A DNA stretch of 64,000 nt from Phycisphaerae bacterium (lineage in GTDB: Bacteria; Planctomycetota; Phycisphaerae; Phycisphaerales; UBA1924), in NCBI GenBank assembly GCA_016794925.1, contig JAEUIW010000001.1:248001-312000 (forward strand). Reading direction: 5' to 3'. This document shows, piece after piece, positions 35,438 through 43,682 of this stretch. The first letter of the stretch is position 1. Each line of letters begins with the position of its first letter. The notes under the pieces are model-generated. The model ran no database searches. It was given only the letters and a program-made list of their open reading frames with translations, and was not told the DNA's origin. Position numbers and translations under genes: made by a program.

Positions 35438-36442
35438 GTGATGACGGGAACACCCGATCTTTCCAGCGGCCTGTCGAGCGTGACCAACGTGCTCGGGGCC
35501 AGCCCCCCGGTGCTGTTCTTCTTCCTCGGGATGTTCGCGACCCTCGCCCGCAGCACCCTCGCCATCCCCAAGGCGGTCACCAAGCTCCTCTCGCTCTATC
35601 TGCTCTGGTCGATCGGGTTCCAGGGCGGCGTGAAGCTCGTGCACGGCGGGCTCGGTTCCGACGCCCTGGCCGCGCTCGGGATCGCGGTCGCGCTCGCGTG
35701 CCTCACGCCCGTCGCGGTGTTCTTCCTGCTGCGCCGGTGGATCGCCGCGCCCGACGCGGCCGCGGTCGCCGCGAGCTACGGCTCCATCTCCGCGGTCACC
35801 TTCGTCACCGCGTGCACGGTCCTCACGACCCAGGGCATCGCGTACGGGGGCCACATGGTCGCCTGCATGGCGCTGATGGAGAGCCCCGCGATCGTGATCG
35901 CGGTGCTGCTGCTGAACTCGTGCGCGCGCGACGAGCGGGTGGGCCGAACCGCGTGGGGCAAGCTGCTCCACGAGGCCCTGCTCAACGGCCCGGTCCTGCT
36001 GCTCCTGGGCTCGATGGTCATCGGGATGGTGACGGGCGAGCGGGGGTACCAGGCGTTCAAGCCGCTCTGCACGGACCTGTTCAGCGGCGTGCTGGTGTTC
36101 TTCCTGCTGGACCTCGGCCTGCTGGCGGCCCGCCGACTGGGTGACCTCCGACGGGCCGGGGCGAGGCTGATCGCGTTCGGGCTCGTGGCCCCGCCGATCG
36201 GGGCCGCGGTGGCGCTCGTCGCGGCATGGGCCGCGGGGCTGCGCGTCGGCGACGGGGTGCTGCTCATGGTGCTCGCGGGGTCGGCGAGCTACATCGCCGT
36301 TCCCGCCGCGGTTCGGCTCGTGATACCCCGGGCGAACCCGGGCATCTTCATCCCGCTGGCGCTGGCGGTGACGTTCCCCTTCAACATCGGGGTCGGGATC
36401 CCGCTGTACCTGTTCGCGGCGGCCCGCACGCTCCAGCCTTGA
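35438..36442 (+). CDS. SbtA-family (DUF897) sodium-dependent bicarbonate transporter-like protein
   Basis: About 334 residues with roughly ten hydrophobic helices. The two-fold repeat of the family is visible in FFFLGMFATLARSTLAIP and GLRVGDGVLLMVLAGSASYIAVPAAVR. TDLFSGVLVFFLLDLGLLAARR is the strongest SbtA signature. Cyanobacterial SbtA imports HCO3- with Na+; in a heterotroph it could serve carboxylation reactions, or the substrate may differ. No SbtB (PII-like) partner gene is adjacent. GTG 35438 and ATG 35441 are both possible behind AAGGGG. Confidence 0.88.
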   Translation: MMTGTPDLSSGLSSVTNVLGASPPVLFFFLGMFATLARSTLAIPKAVTKLLSLYLLWSIGFQGGVKLVHGGLGSDALAALGIAVALACLTPVAVFFLLRRWIAAPDAAAVAASYGSISAVTFVTACTVLTTQGIAYGGHMVACMALMESPAIVIAVLLLNSCARDERVGRTAWGKLLHEALLNGPVLLLLGSMVIGMVTGERGYQAFKPLCTDLFSGVLVFFLLDLGLLAARRLGDLRRAGARLIAFGLVAPPIGAAVALVAAWAAGLRVGDGVLLMVLAGSASYIAVPAAVRLVIPRANPGIFIPLALAVTFPFNIGVGIPLYLFAAARTLQP

Positions 36443-36495
36443 CCCGGCCGGGGCCCGCCGCGCCCGGCGCCCCGCGTGTCCTCCGTCGGGCGCGA

Positions 36496-38244
36496 TCACG
36501 TGCCGGGCACGTAGTGCAGGGGCGCATCGGTGCCCAGCGGCAGCCCGGAGGCGTACCACGCCAGCAGGAAGCCCGTCCAGACCAGGCCGAAGACCAGGGA
36601 GTAGGGGAGCATGAGCGAGATCAGGCTGCCCAGGCCGGCGCCCGGCTTGTACTTCTGCAGCGCCACCAGGATGATGAGCAAATAGCTGTTCAGGGGCGTG
36701 ATGATGTTCACGACGCTGTCGCCGATGCGGTACGCCGCCGTGGTGAGTTCCGGGCTCATGCCCACCATCATGAACATGGGGATGAAGATCGGGGCCAGCA
36801 CGCCGAACTTGCTGAGCATGCCGCTCATGGCGAAGTCGCCGAGCACGACCAGCAGCACGAAGAGCAGGATGAGCAGCGGCACGGGAAGGTCGGCCCGCAC
36901 CAGGAGCGACCCTCCGGCGTAGGCGAGCATGCGGTCGAGGCCCGTGTACTGGAAGTAGTTGACGAACTGCCCCATGAAGAAAGCGATGGCCAGCACGGGC
37001 ACGATGGTGCGGATGCCGTGGTAGATCGCCTCGATGAAATCTGCCTGCCTGCGGAGCACGCCGGTGACCAGTCCGAAGGCCATGCCCGGGAGCAGGAAGG
37101 TCAGGAAGATCATCGGCACGATGACCTGCGACCAGCGTTCGCCGGCGCGTTCGCCCGGGGCCGGAGCGCCACTGGCGAGCGTCGGCTGCCCGGTCCCGTG
37201 GAGCGGGGCGCTCGGGATGAGCATGGCGCAGGCGAAGGCCGCGAGAACGACGGCGGCGACCGCCCCGGCGGCCAGCAGGCCTCGCTTCTCGATCGGCTTG
37301 AGGGCCAGGTCGGCGATGACGGACGTATCGCCGGCGTGCACGGGCGTCTGTCGCTGCAGTCGCGGCTCGACGATCCGGTCGGTCACGAACCACCCGGCCA
37401 GGGTGATGACCAGCGCGCTGACCGACTTGAAGTAGATGTTGTGCGTGGCATCGACGGGGCGGTGCACGGGATCGATGATGTGGGCCGCCTGGGTGGCCAC
37501 GCCCGCGAGGAACCCGTCCGCCGCGGTGGGGAACACGCCGGCGCCGAAGCCGCCCGCGACGCCCGCGAACGCGGCGGCGAGTCCGGCGATGGGCGAGCGT
37601 CCGACGGCGAGATAGAGGGCGGCGGCCAGGGGCGGCAGGATGACGTAACCCGCGTCGGAGGCCACGGAGGCGTTGGCCCCGATGCACACGATCATGGGCG
37701 TGAGGAGGCGGCGCGGCGTCATGAGCGCGAGCCCGCGCATGAGCGCGCTGAAGAGCCCGAATTTCTCGGCCAGTCCGATCCCCAGCATGGACACGAAGAC
37801 GAGTCCCAGCGCGGGGAGGCCGGTGAAGTTGCGCACCATCGAGGCGAGCATCCAGTAGAGCCCGTCGCCGGTGAGCAGGCTGCGGGGCCGCAACTCGACC
37901 GGGGCGCCGTCCGTGTCGGTCTGACCGACGAGGACCACCTCGGGTCTGCCGCGGGCGTCGAGCTTCGGGGTCATCCGGGGGCTTCCCGCGGCATCGAGAA
38001 CGGGCCGGCCCGACGGGTCGAGTTGCGGGGTGAGCGCCACGCGCGGCACGACGGGCTGGACCTTCCAGCCGGCGGCCGAGCCGATCGCCGACAGCGCCAC
38101 CACGAGGGCGGCCAGCAGCGCGAAGAGGAGCGCGGGCTCGGGCAGGGAATTGCCGATGCGCTCGACGCGGTCCAGCATGGTGGCGGCTCGTGGCATGGGG
38201 GCGGCGGGGTTCGGCATGGGCGTCTCGGGGTGGTGCGTGGGCAC
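36496..38244 (-). CDS. AbgT-family transporter
   Basis: 582 residues and about 11-12 membrane helices. MLDRVERIGNSLPEPALLF at the N-terminus, NASVASDAGYVILPPLAAAL, and near the C-terminus SVVNIITPLNSYLLIIL are family signatures. Members export or import p-aminobenzoyl-glutamate or act as drug pumps. An unusual soluble insertion at about residues 65-105 carries a short internal repeat (LDPSGRPVLDAAGSP, then LDARGRPEV), longer than in E. coli AbgT. The GTG at 38244 gives the longest form; in-frame ATGs at residues 10, 17 and 23 are alternatives. Confidence 0.9.
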   Translation of the reverse strand: MPTHHPETPMPNPAAPMPRAATMLDRVERIGNSLPEPALLFALLAALVVALSAIGSAAGWKVQPVVPRVALTPQLDPSGRPVLDAAGSPRMTPKLDARGRPEVVLVGQTDTDGAPVELRPRSLLTGDGLYWMLASMVRNFTGLPALGLVFVSMLGIGLAEKFGLFSALMRGLALMTPRRLLTPMIVCIGANASVASDAGYVILPPLAAALYLAVGRSPIAGLAAAFAGVAGGFGAGVFPTAADGFLAGVATQAAHIIDPVHRPVDATHNIYFKSVSALVITLAGWFVTDRIVEPRLQRQTPVHAGDTSVIADLALKPIEKRGLLAAGAVAAVVLAAFACAMLIPSAPLHGTGQPTLASGAPAPGERAGERWSQVIVPMIFLTFLLPGMAFGLVTGVLRRQADFIEAIYHGIRTIVPVLAIAFFMGQFVNYFQYTGLDRMLAYAGGSLLVRADLPVPLLILLFVLLVVLGDFAMSGMLSKFGVLAPIFIPMFMMVGMSPELTTAAYRIGDSVVNIITPLNSYLLIILVALQKYKPGAGLGSLISLMLPYSLVFGLVWTGFLLAWYASGLPLGTDAPLHYVPGT

Positions 38245-38283
38245 GGGATCGGAGCGGTGGCGCTCGGCGTGCCGCGGCGCCGG

Positions 38284-39138
38284 TCACGCGCCGGCGGAGC
38301 GGGGCGGGGCGGGGTCCGTCGGCGCGTGCGGCCGGCTCGATCGGGAGCTGAGGATCGCGTCGAGTTCCTGCACCAGTTCTCGCAGGCGCTGCTCGCTGGT
38401 GTCGGGGGCGCGGGAGCGGTGGGTTTCGATGTCCTGCACCTTCTGGTAGTTGTTGATGACGGCGCCGACGATCAGGTTGACGAGCAGGAAGGTGGCGACC
38501 ACGATCCAGGAGACCTGGAAGGCGGTGAACGCGGCGAGGGGGTGGCCGGCCTGCGCGAGTTCGTAGCGCATCTGGGTCCAGTCGTCGCCGGTGAGGATGC
38601 GGAAGAGCGTGAAGCACGCCTCGTGGACGCTGGCGAAGTAGGGCCGCATGGGGTGGCCGGGTGCGCCGAAGAGCTTCACGCCGATGACGGCGTAGACGTA
38701 GAAGAGGATCGCGGCGAGGAGCGCCACGTATTTCATGCTGGCGACGGAGCGGAGGAGCACGGTGACGATCAGCCGGAGCTCCGGGATCGCCTTGACGAGC
38801 CGGAGCACGCGGAAGACGCGGAGCACCCGGAGCACGGGCCCGACGCCGTTGGACGCGGGGATGAGCGCCGCGACGACGATCACGAGGTCGAAGATGTTCC
38901 AGCCGTCGCGGAAGAACGCCGGGGTGGAGTCGCGGGCGATGAACCGCAGGGCGATCTCCACGAGGTAGACGCCGACGCAGGCGGTCTCGATCGCCGCGAT
39001 GACGCGGAGCGTCGCCTCGTCGGACAGGTAGGTGCCGATCCCGATGAGGGCCGCGTTCAGGAGGATGACGGCGACGATCACGGCGTTGAAGGCCGCCGAC
39101 TCGACGAGCTCGCGCACGCGCGGGGAGTTCTTTCGCAT
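38284..39138 (-). CDS. One-domain (six-helix) voltage-gated cation channel, BacNav/CaV-like
   Basis: 284 residues. S1-S3 occupy about 15-95. S4 holds positive residues at every third position (R104, R107, R110, R113, K116) as voltage sensors. S5 (about 138-158), a pore loop with FTLFRILTGDDWTQM (176-190) and S6 (about 205-230, ending VNLIVGAVINNY) follow, then a 50-residue charged C-terminal helix that may form a tetramer bundle. In bacterial sodium channels the filter is TLESW; here it is TGDDW, with Asp185 and Asp186, closer to calcium-selective filters. The protein would form a homotetramer in the cytoplasmic membrane. Ion choice is inference. Confidence 0.9.
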   Translation of the reverse strand: MRKNSPRVRELVESAAFNAVIVAVILLNAALIGIGTYLSDEATLRVIAAIETACVGVYLVEIALRFIARDSTPAFFRDGWNIFDLVIVVAALIPASNGVGPVLRVLRVFRVLRLVKAIPELRLIVTVLLRSVASMKYVALLAAILFYVYAVIGVKLFGAPGHPMRPYFASVHEACFTLFRILTGDDWTQMRYELAQAGHPLAAFTAFQVSWIVVATFLLVNLIVGAVINNYQKVQDIETHRSRAPDTSEQRLRELVQELDAILSSRSSRPHAPTDPAPPRSAGA

Positions 39139-39220
39139 GGTGTGCTGCCTTGCTCCTTACGGCCTCGGGGTTCGTGCGTGGATCGCCCGGCGTCGCGACG
39201 GGCCGTCGCCGGCGCGCGGT

Positions 39221-40429
39221 TCAGGCGGCCGGGCGCCCGGGCAGGGGTTGCTCGCCCTGATTCGTCCGTGCGGGGACGGCGACGCTGAGCAGCGTGGCCA
39301 GCGCGAGGGTCCCGACCACGACGATGAGCGACAGCGTGGTGTCGATCTTGATCGGGTCGGCCCGGGTCAAGCCGATCACGTCGAGGTACGGCGGCACGCT
39401 GAGCAGCAGCAGCTTCACGCCGACGAACGCGAGGATCAGGATCAGCGCCGGCTTGAGGAAGCGGAATTTGCTGATCAGGGCCGCGAGGCAGAAGTACAGG
39501 GCGCGGAGCCCGAGGATGGCGAAGATGTTGCTGGTGAACACGATGAACGGGTCCGGGGTGATCGCGAAGATGGCCGGGATCGAGTCCACGGCGAAGACCA
39601 GGTCGGTGATCTCGACCAGGATCAGGGCCAGGAAGAGGGGCGTGATGGCCCACCTGGCGCTGAGCGACCCGGGCGGCGGGGGGTCCATGACGTCCTTGCC
39701 GCGGGCGTCCTTGCGGTACGTGGGCTTGAGCGTGCGCCGGGTGAAGAAGCGCTGGCCGTCGTAGAAGTCGGTCACGCGGAAGAACTTGCGGCACACGCGC
39801 ACCGCCATGTTCTGCGAGACGTCGTCGTTGCCCTTGATGAGCGCCATCTTGAGTGCCGTGAGGATCAGGAACGCTCCGAAGATGATGAGGATCCACTGGT
39901 ACTTCAGGATGAGGCCGGCGCCGAGGAAGATCATCCCGCCGCGGAGCACGAGGGCCCCGATGATGCCCCAGAAGAGGACGCGGTGCTGGTACTTGGCGGG
40001 CACGGCGAAGTAGGAGAAGATGAGTGCGATGACGAAGATGTTGTCCATCGCCAGGGACTTCTCGACGACGTAGCCGACCAGGTATTGCTTGGCGGCTTCG
40101 AGGCCGCGCACCTCGCCGGAGACGATGAGCGGGGCGCCGGACTTGATCGCCTCGATCGCGTTGTACTTGGCCGTTTCCAACCCGAGGCCGAGCCAGTGGC
40201 GCTCGTACGCGAGGTAGACGAACCCGCTGAACGCGAGGCCGCACGCGAGCCAGATGACGGACCAGGTGATCGCCTCTTTCATGGCGACCTCGTGGGCCTC
40301 GCGGTGAAAGACGCCCAGGTCCAGGGCCAGGAACACGACGACGAGGCCGATGAAGGCGAGGTAGACCCAGACGCGCAGGTCGGCGGGGTTTGAGGCCGCG
40401 GCGGAGGCGAGGAGCAGCAGTTGGTTCAT
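39221..40429 (-). CDS. TerC/Alx-family integral membrane protein
   Basis: 402 residues with about eight to nine helices. LDLGVFHREAHEVAMKEA near residue 40, EKSLAMDNIFVIALIFSYF (about 122-140) and ALILVEITDLVFAVDSIPAI (about 243-262) carry the two conserved acidic motifs of the family. TerC/Alx proteins are linked to tellurite resistance and manganese export to exoenzymes or out of the cell. A charged cytoplasmic loop (about 205-235, DPPPPGS) separates the halves. I looked for a yybP-ykoY manganese riboswitch upstream and found none. Confidence 0.93.
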   Translation of the reverse strand: MNQLLLLASAAASNPADLRVWVYLAFIGLVVVFLALDLGVFHREAHEVAMKEAITWSVIWLACGLAFSGFVYLAYERHWLGLGLETAKYNAIEAIKSGAPLIVSGEVRGLEAAKQYLVGYVVEKSLAMDNIFVIALIFSYFAVPAKYQHRVLFWGIIGALVLRGGMIFLGAGLILKYQWILIIFGAFLILTALKMALIKGNDDVSQNMAVRVCRKFFRVTDFYDGQRFFTRRTLKPTYRKDARGKDVMDPPPPGSLSARWAITPLFLALILVEITDLVFAVDSIPAIFAITPDPFIVFTSNIFAILGLRALYFCLAALISKFRFLKPALILILAFVGVKLLLLSVPPYLDVIGLTRADPIKIDTTLSLIVVVGTLALATLLSVAVPARTNQGEQPLPGRPAA

Positions 40430-40764
40430 GGGGCGGTCACATCCAGGGCCCGCGCTGGATGGGCGGGCGCGCGGCGCTGGGCGCGGCAGAATGTTGGTCT
40501 CGCCGGGGGCCCGGGTCGGCGCTGGTGAGCGACCGTGCCCGGAGCCTCAGACGGGCCGGGGCGGAGCGAGAGACGTTCCACCCGTGTTGACGACCCGTCG
40601 CACCCGCATCGGCGGGCGGCTACTCCCCAACAGGAAGCGTGGGCCGATGGTAGCCGGGGCGCGGCGGTTGAGAAGGCGGTGCATTCCGGCCAAGCGTGTC
40701 CGGAGAACACGCGGACGGGGCGGGCGTACTGCGCACGGATCGACTCGTGGAATGGAGGCGAATC
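40430..40764. other. Divergent intergenic region (335 bp)
   Basis: It separates leftward terC from the rightward RaiA/HPF-like gene and presumably holds both promoters. It is GC-rich with several short inverted repeats but I see no convincing -10/-35 pair, riboswitch or small gene. Confidence 0.4.
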
Positions 40765-41082
40765 ATGGAAATCCGGATCCTGGACGGGGCTATCAAAACC
40801 AGCGCGGCGCAGCACGCGTACATCGTGACGCGGGTGACGGGCGCGGCGGGACGTCTGCGAGACGCGCCGTGCACGATCGACGTGCGTCTGACGGACCTGA
40901 ATGGCCCCAAGGGCGGGATCGACAAGCGGTGCGCGATCGTCGTGACCCCGCCGGGGCTGGGCACGCTTCGGGTGGAGGAGCAGGCCGCGGACTATTACTC
41001 GGCGATCGACGCGGCGGCGGCGGCGTTGAAGCAATCGATCGCCCGGCTGCTCGAGCGCACCAAGGCGAACGGGCCGCGTTGA
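40765..41082 (+). CDS. RaiA/HPF-like ribosome-associated factor (S30EA family)
   Basis: 105 residues from ATG 40765, chosen for GGAGG six bases upstream; an in-frame ATG at 40696 lacks a site. MEIRILDGAIKTSAAQHAYI begins the beta-alpha fold; VRLTDLNGPKGGIDKRCAIVV and ADYYSAIDAAAAALKQSI match the core of the short-form family. These proteins bind the 30S subunit in stress or stationary phase and block translation or promote dimers. No long C-terminal domain is present, so it is a short-form factor. Confidence 0.85.
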   Translation: MEIRILDGAIKTSAAQHAYIVTRVTGAAGRLRDAPCTIDVRLTDLNGPKGGIDKRCAIVVTPPGLGTLRVEEQAADYYSAIDAAAAALKQSIARLLERTKANGPR

Positions 41083-41118
41083 TCGTGCGCGAGCCGGGGT
41101 GGGGGATGCGTCCGCGGG

Positions 41119-41622
41119 TCAGTTCTTTTTCGGGCTCGGGACGCGCTGATCGATGAGGATCTGGTGGCCGTCGGGATCGGTGAGCGTGAAGCAGGTCGGG
41201 CCGGTGGCGGACTCGTCGGCGGCGGGGATGGGGGAGTAGGGCGTGATGCCGCGGGACTTGAGGGATTTCTGAAGGTCGCGGACGTCCGTGAAGTCCGGCA
41301 GGGCGGCGTTGTTAGCGTCCCGGCCGGGGTTGAAGGTAAGCGTGTTCCGCTCGAGGATGCCCTGGAAGAGGCCGATCCTGGCATTCTCATTTTGAAGGAC
41401 GACCCAGTTCCTGGACTGGTCACCCGCGACCATCTCGAAGCCGAGCGACTCATAAAAGGCGCGGGACGCGGCGATGTCGCTGACGACCAAGCCGACCGAA
41501 AAGTACCCGAGCCTCATGGCGGGGTCTCCCGGGGTGCGGCGGCGCGCGGAATCCGAGGTCGCGGTGGATGCGCAGCCGCTGATGAGACAGGCGAGCCCGC
41601 ACGCGGTGATCAGTGGTTTCAC
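41119..41622 (-). CDS. VOC (glyoxalase/bleomycin-resistance fold) protein with lipoprotein signal
   Basis: About 167 residues from GTG 41622, which has AGGAG five bases upstream and yields a neat lipoprotein signal (ACGLACLISGC, Cys about 17). After a short linker the VOC module runs from about 38 to 160: FSVGLVVSDIAASRAFYESLGF, then FTLTDPDGHQILIDQ. Proteins with this fold isomerise, dioxygenate or bind small molecules. An internal ATG at 41517 with GGGAG would give a cytoplasmic form without the lipobox, so two start sites compete. Membrane anchoring of a VOC domain is unusual. Confidence 0.82.
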   Translation of the reverse strand: MKPLITACGLACLISGCASTATSDSARRRTPGDPAMRLGYFSVGLVVSDIAASRAFYESLGFEMVAGDQSRNWVVLQNENARIGLFQGILERNTLTFNPGRDANNAALPDFTDVRDLQKSLKSRGITPYSPIPAADESATGPTCFTLTDPDGHQILIDQRVPSPKKN

Positions 41623-41875
41623 GGGGAACTCCTGCACCGAGCGGGCGCTGGTGGGCGGGCCGGACGGGCCATTCGGGACGAGGGCGGATCGGTGTGACGG
41701 TACGCCGTCGCGGGCGCGGGGCAGGGAATCGAACGCGCGGCGGCCTCGGGCCGGCGGTTCTCCCGCACGACGGTGGCGGGGCGAATAGGCTCTGGCGCGG
41801 GATGGCGGGGCTCACGCCGCGGTTCGCTCGCTCTTTCGGGGCGGGCGGGAGCGCGCGGCAGAAGGAAGCGATTGC

Positions 41876-43510
41876 ATGATGCGCGTATCCGCCCGGGTGG
41901 TTGCCTCGGTTCTGCTGACCTCGGCGTGCGGGGCGCAGGTCGAGGTCGCGGGCTCGGGAACGGGCAGGGTCACGTCCCATTCCGAGGGGCTGCACGGCTA
42001 CATCGGCTTCGAGGCGAGCCGCCCTCCGGCCGGATCCGATTACGGCGCGGGCATGGGTTTCTACTCCGCCGTCTGGCCCCTGATCGACCGGCCGATCGCC
42101 GATCTCCAGATCGGCCTGGCCAGCACGTGGATCTTGCCGGACAACTCGGACAACAGGGACCGCCCGCTGGCGCCCGAGGGCACGCTGGCACGCACGTGGC
42201 CGGAGCGCGGCCCCACGTGGGACAGCGTGTTCCAGACGGTCGAGGGCGGGCTTGGGTACTGGGCGGGGAACCACTTCCGTCATGGTCCGCCGAAGTTCAG
42301 CATGAACGCGACGCCGCAGTGCTACGACTACGAGGTCGGCTCGCCGGGCTGGTCGTTTTTTTCCAGCAACGAGGCGCTGCCCGACCATCGGCTGAGCATC
42401 GCCCAGCTCAGCAATCGCCTGCTGATCCCGCCCGATGGGCTGCCGTTCCGGGGGAGCCCCAACGGCGAGTTTCTCGGCTACGCGTGGATGGCGCTGCCGT
42501 TCACCGAGGCGACATCGGATGATCCGCCCACGGGCGAGCAGAGCTGGACGTGCTTTCTGAGCGCGGCCAATTTCAAGGGCCCGATCGCGTACTACATCCC
42601 CGAGACCTGGAGCAAGGTCGGCGCGATCTTCTCCTATCCGTTCCTGCATGGGCGCGGCCTGGATGCGCGCCCGGGCACCATGGGCGGGGGCGCGATGGAG
42701 ATCAACACCGTGCCGCGCCTGGACAGCACCGATGCCCGGGGCGTGCGGTACTCGAAGATCCCGGCGTTGCGTTTCCCGGTCGATGCGCACGGGCGGAGCC
42801 TGCTGGTGCAAGACGTGACGTATTTCTCCAGGGCCGCGGTGTTCGATGCCTTCAGGTCCTGGCGTGACGGGGGCCCGGCGTGCACCGGACGATTCGACGA
42901 GAGGGGTTCCTGGAAGCCCACGCTGCGAGCGGTCCCGACCCGCTACGAACAGGCGGGCAGGGAAATCACGGGCATCGATCAGACCCTGAAGAGCATGACG
43001 TTCGAGGGGAACGTGTGGGGGATCGCGTGGCCCGACGGAGGCCCAAGCCCTCGGGGCACGTTCCCTCAGTACTTCAGGCACGACGGGGAGGTCAATGTGG
43101 CGGTCGCGGCCTCGGATGTGCCCGCCGAGACAAACCTGGCGGCGCGGGAGTTTGGGTTGGCGGGCCCGGGCGCCCCCTACACGTCCCCCGCGGCCGGCGC
43201 ATGGGCGACGCCCGGCCCGAGGTCCGGGCCCTTCACGGTCGGGCTCGCGGACGGATCCGTGGTGGTCTACTCGTGGTACCGTTTCGTCGATCAGCCCTCG
43301 TTCCAGCAATTCAAGTGGAGCGAGGAGAAGCGGGCGAAGCTGCAGGCTCTGGTGGAGAAGATCCACGCATCGTGGCCGATCGATCGCGACTACATGGCTC
43401 CGCCGGGGCGCGGGACGCTGGCGACGCTCGACCCGGCCCTGCTCGTGACGCCGCCGCGCGGGCTGGAGGTCGGGTACGTGCCGATCGTGATCGGTCAATC
43501 ACGGCCCTGA
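41876..43510 (+). CDS. Secreted protein of unknown function
   Basis: 544 residues. A signal peptide is likely (VSARVVASVLLTSACGAQ), possibly with Cys18 as a lipid-anchor site. The rest is rich in Gly, Pro, Trp and aromatic residues with no membrane helix, suggesting a globular extracellular domain of mainly beta structure. SKVGAIFSYPFLHGRG, FSYPFLHGRGLDARPGTMGG and the C-terminal SWYRFVDQPSFQQF followed by a Lys-rich helix are landmarks. I do not recognise a family. It precedes the metalloprotease gene by 172 bp on the same strand. Confidence 0.8.
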   Translation: MMRVSARVVASVLLTSACGAQVEVAGSGTGRVTSHSEGLHGYIGFEASRPPAGSDYGAGMGFYSAVWPLIDRPIADLQIGLASTWILPDNSDNRDRPLAPEGTLARTWPERGPTWDSVFQTVEGGLGYWAGNHFRHGPPKFSMNATPQCYDYEVGSPGWSFFSSNEALPDHRLSIAQLSNRLLIPPDGLPFRGSPNGEFLGYAWMALPFTEATSDDPPTGEQSWTCFLSAANFKGPIAYYIPETWSKVGAIFSYPFLHGRGLDARPGTMGGGAMEINTVPRLDSTDARGVRYSKIPALRFPVDAHGRSLLVQDVTYFSRAAVFDAFRSWRDGGPACTGRFDERGSWKPTLRAVPTRYEQAGREITGIDQTLKSMTFEGNVWGIAWPDGGPSPRGTFPQYFRHDGEVNVAVAASDVPAETNLAAREFGLAGPGAPYTSPAAGAWATPGPRSGPFTVGLADGSVVVYSWYRFVDQPSFQQFKWSEEKRAKLQALVEKIHASWPIDRDYMAPPGRGTLATLDPALLVTPPRGLEVGYVPIVIGQSRP

Positions 43511-43682
43511 GCGTGTGCGAGTAGAATGCGGAACTGGATGGTCCGGTCGGGCCGCGCGAGTCTCGCCGCGCCGAGGCTGCGCGAGAATGAGGAGTTCTCG
43601 TCGTCGGTGCATGGCGTGTGAGAAGTGTGGGTCAGCGGGGCAATTCCAGTTGAACGATCGAAGCCGAACACGGAGGCATGAG

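Noticed and set aside
35174-38617. 1,147-residue minus-strand open frame
   Set aside because: It is antisense or out of frame to SbtA-like and AbgT-like genes with clear homology, and its translation is Arg/Pro/His-rich without domains.
36226-39288. 1,020-residue plus-strand open frame
   Set aside because: It runs antisense to the AbgT-like and channel genes and is Glu/Asp/Arg/Gly-rich shadow sequence typical of high-GC DNA.
40430-40764. yybP-ykoY manganese riboswitch upstream of terC
   Set aside because: I looked for its conserved helix and loop sequences and found none on the minus strand.
41450-43498. 682-residue minus-strand open frame
   Set aside because: It is antisense to a forward gene with a ribosome site and signal peptide, and its composition is that of a shadow frame.
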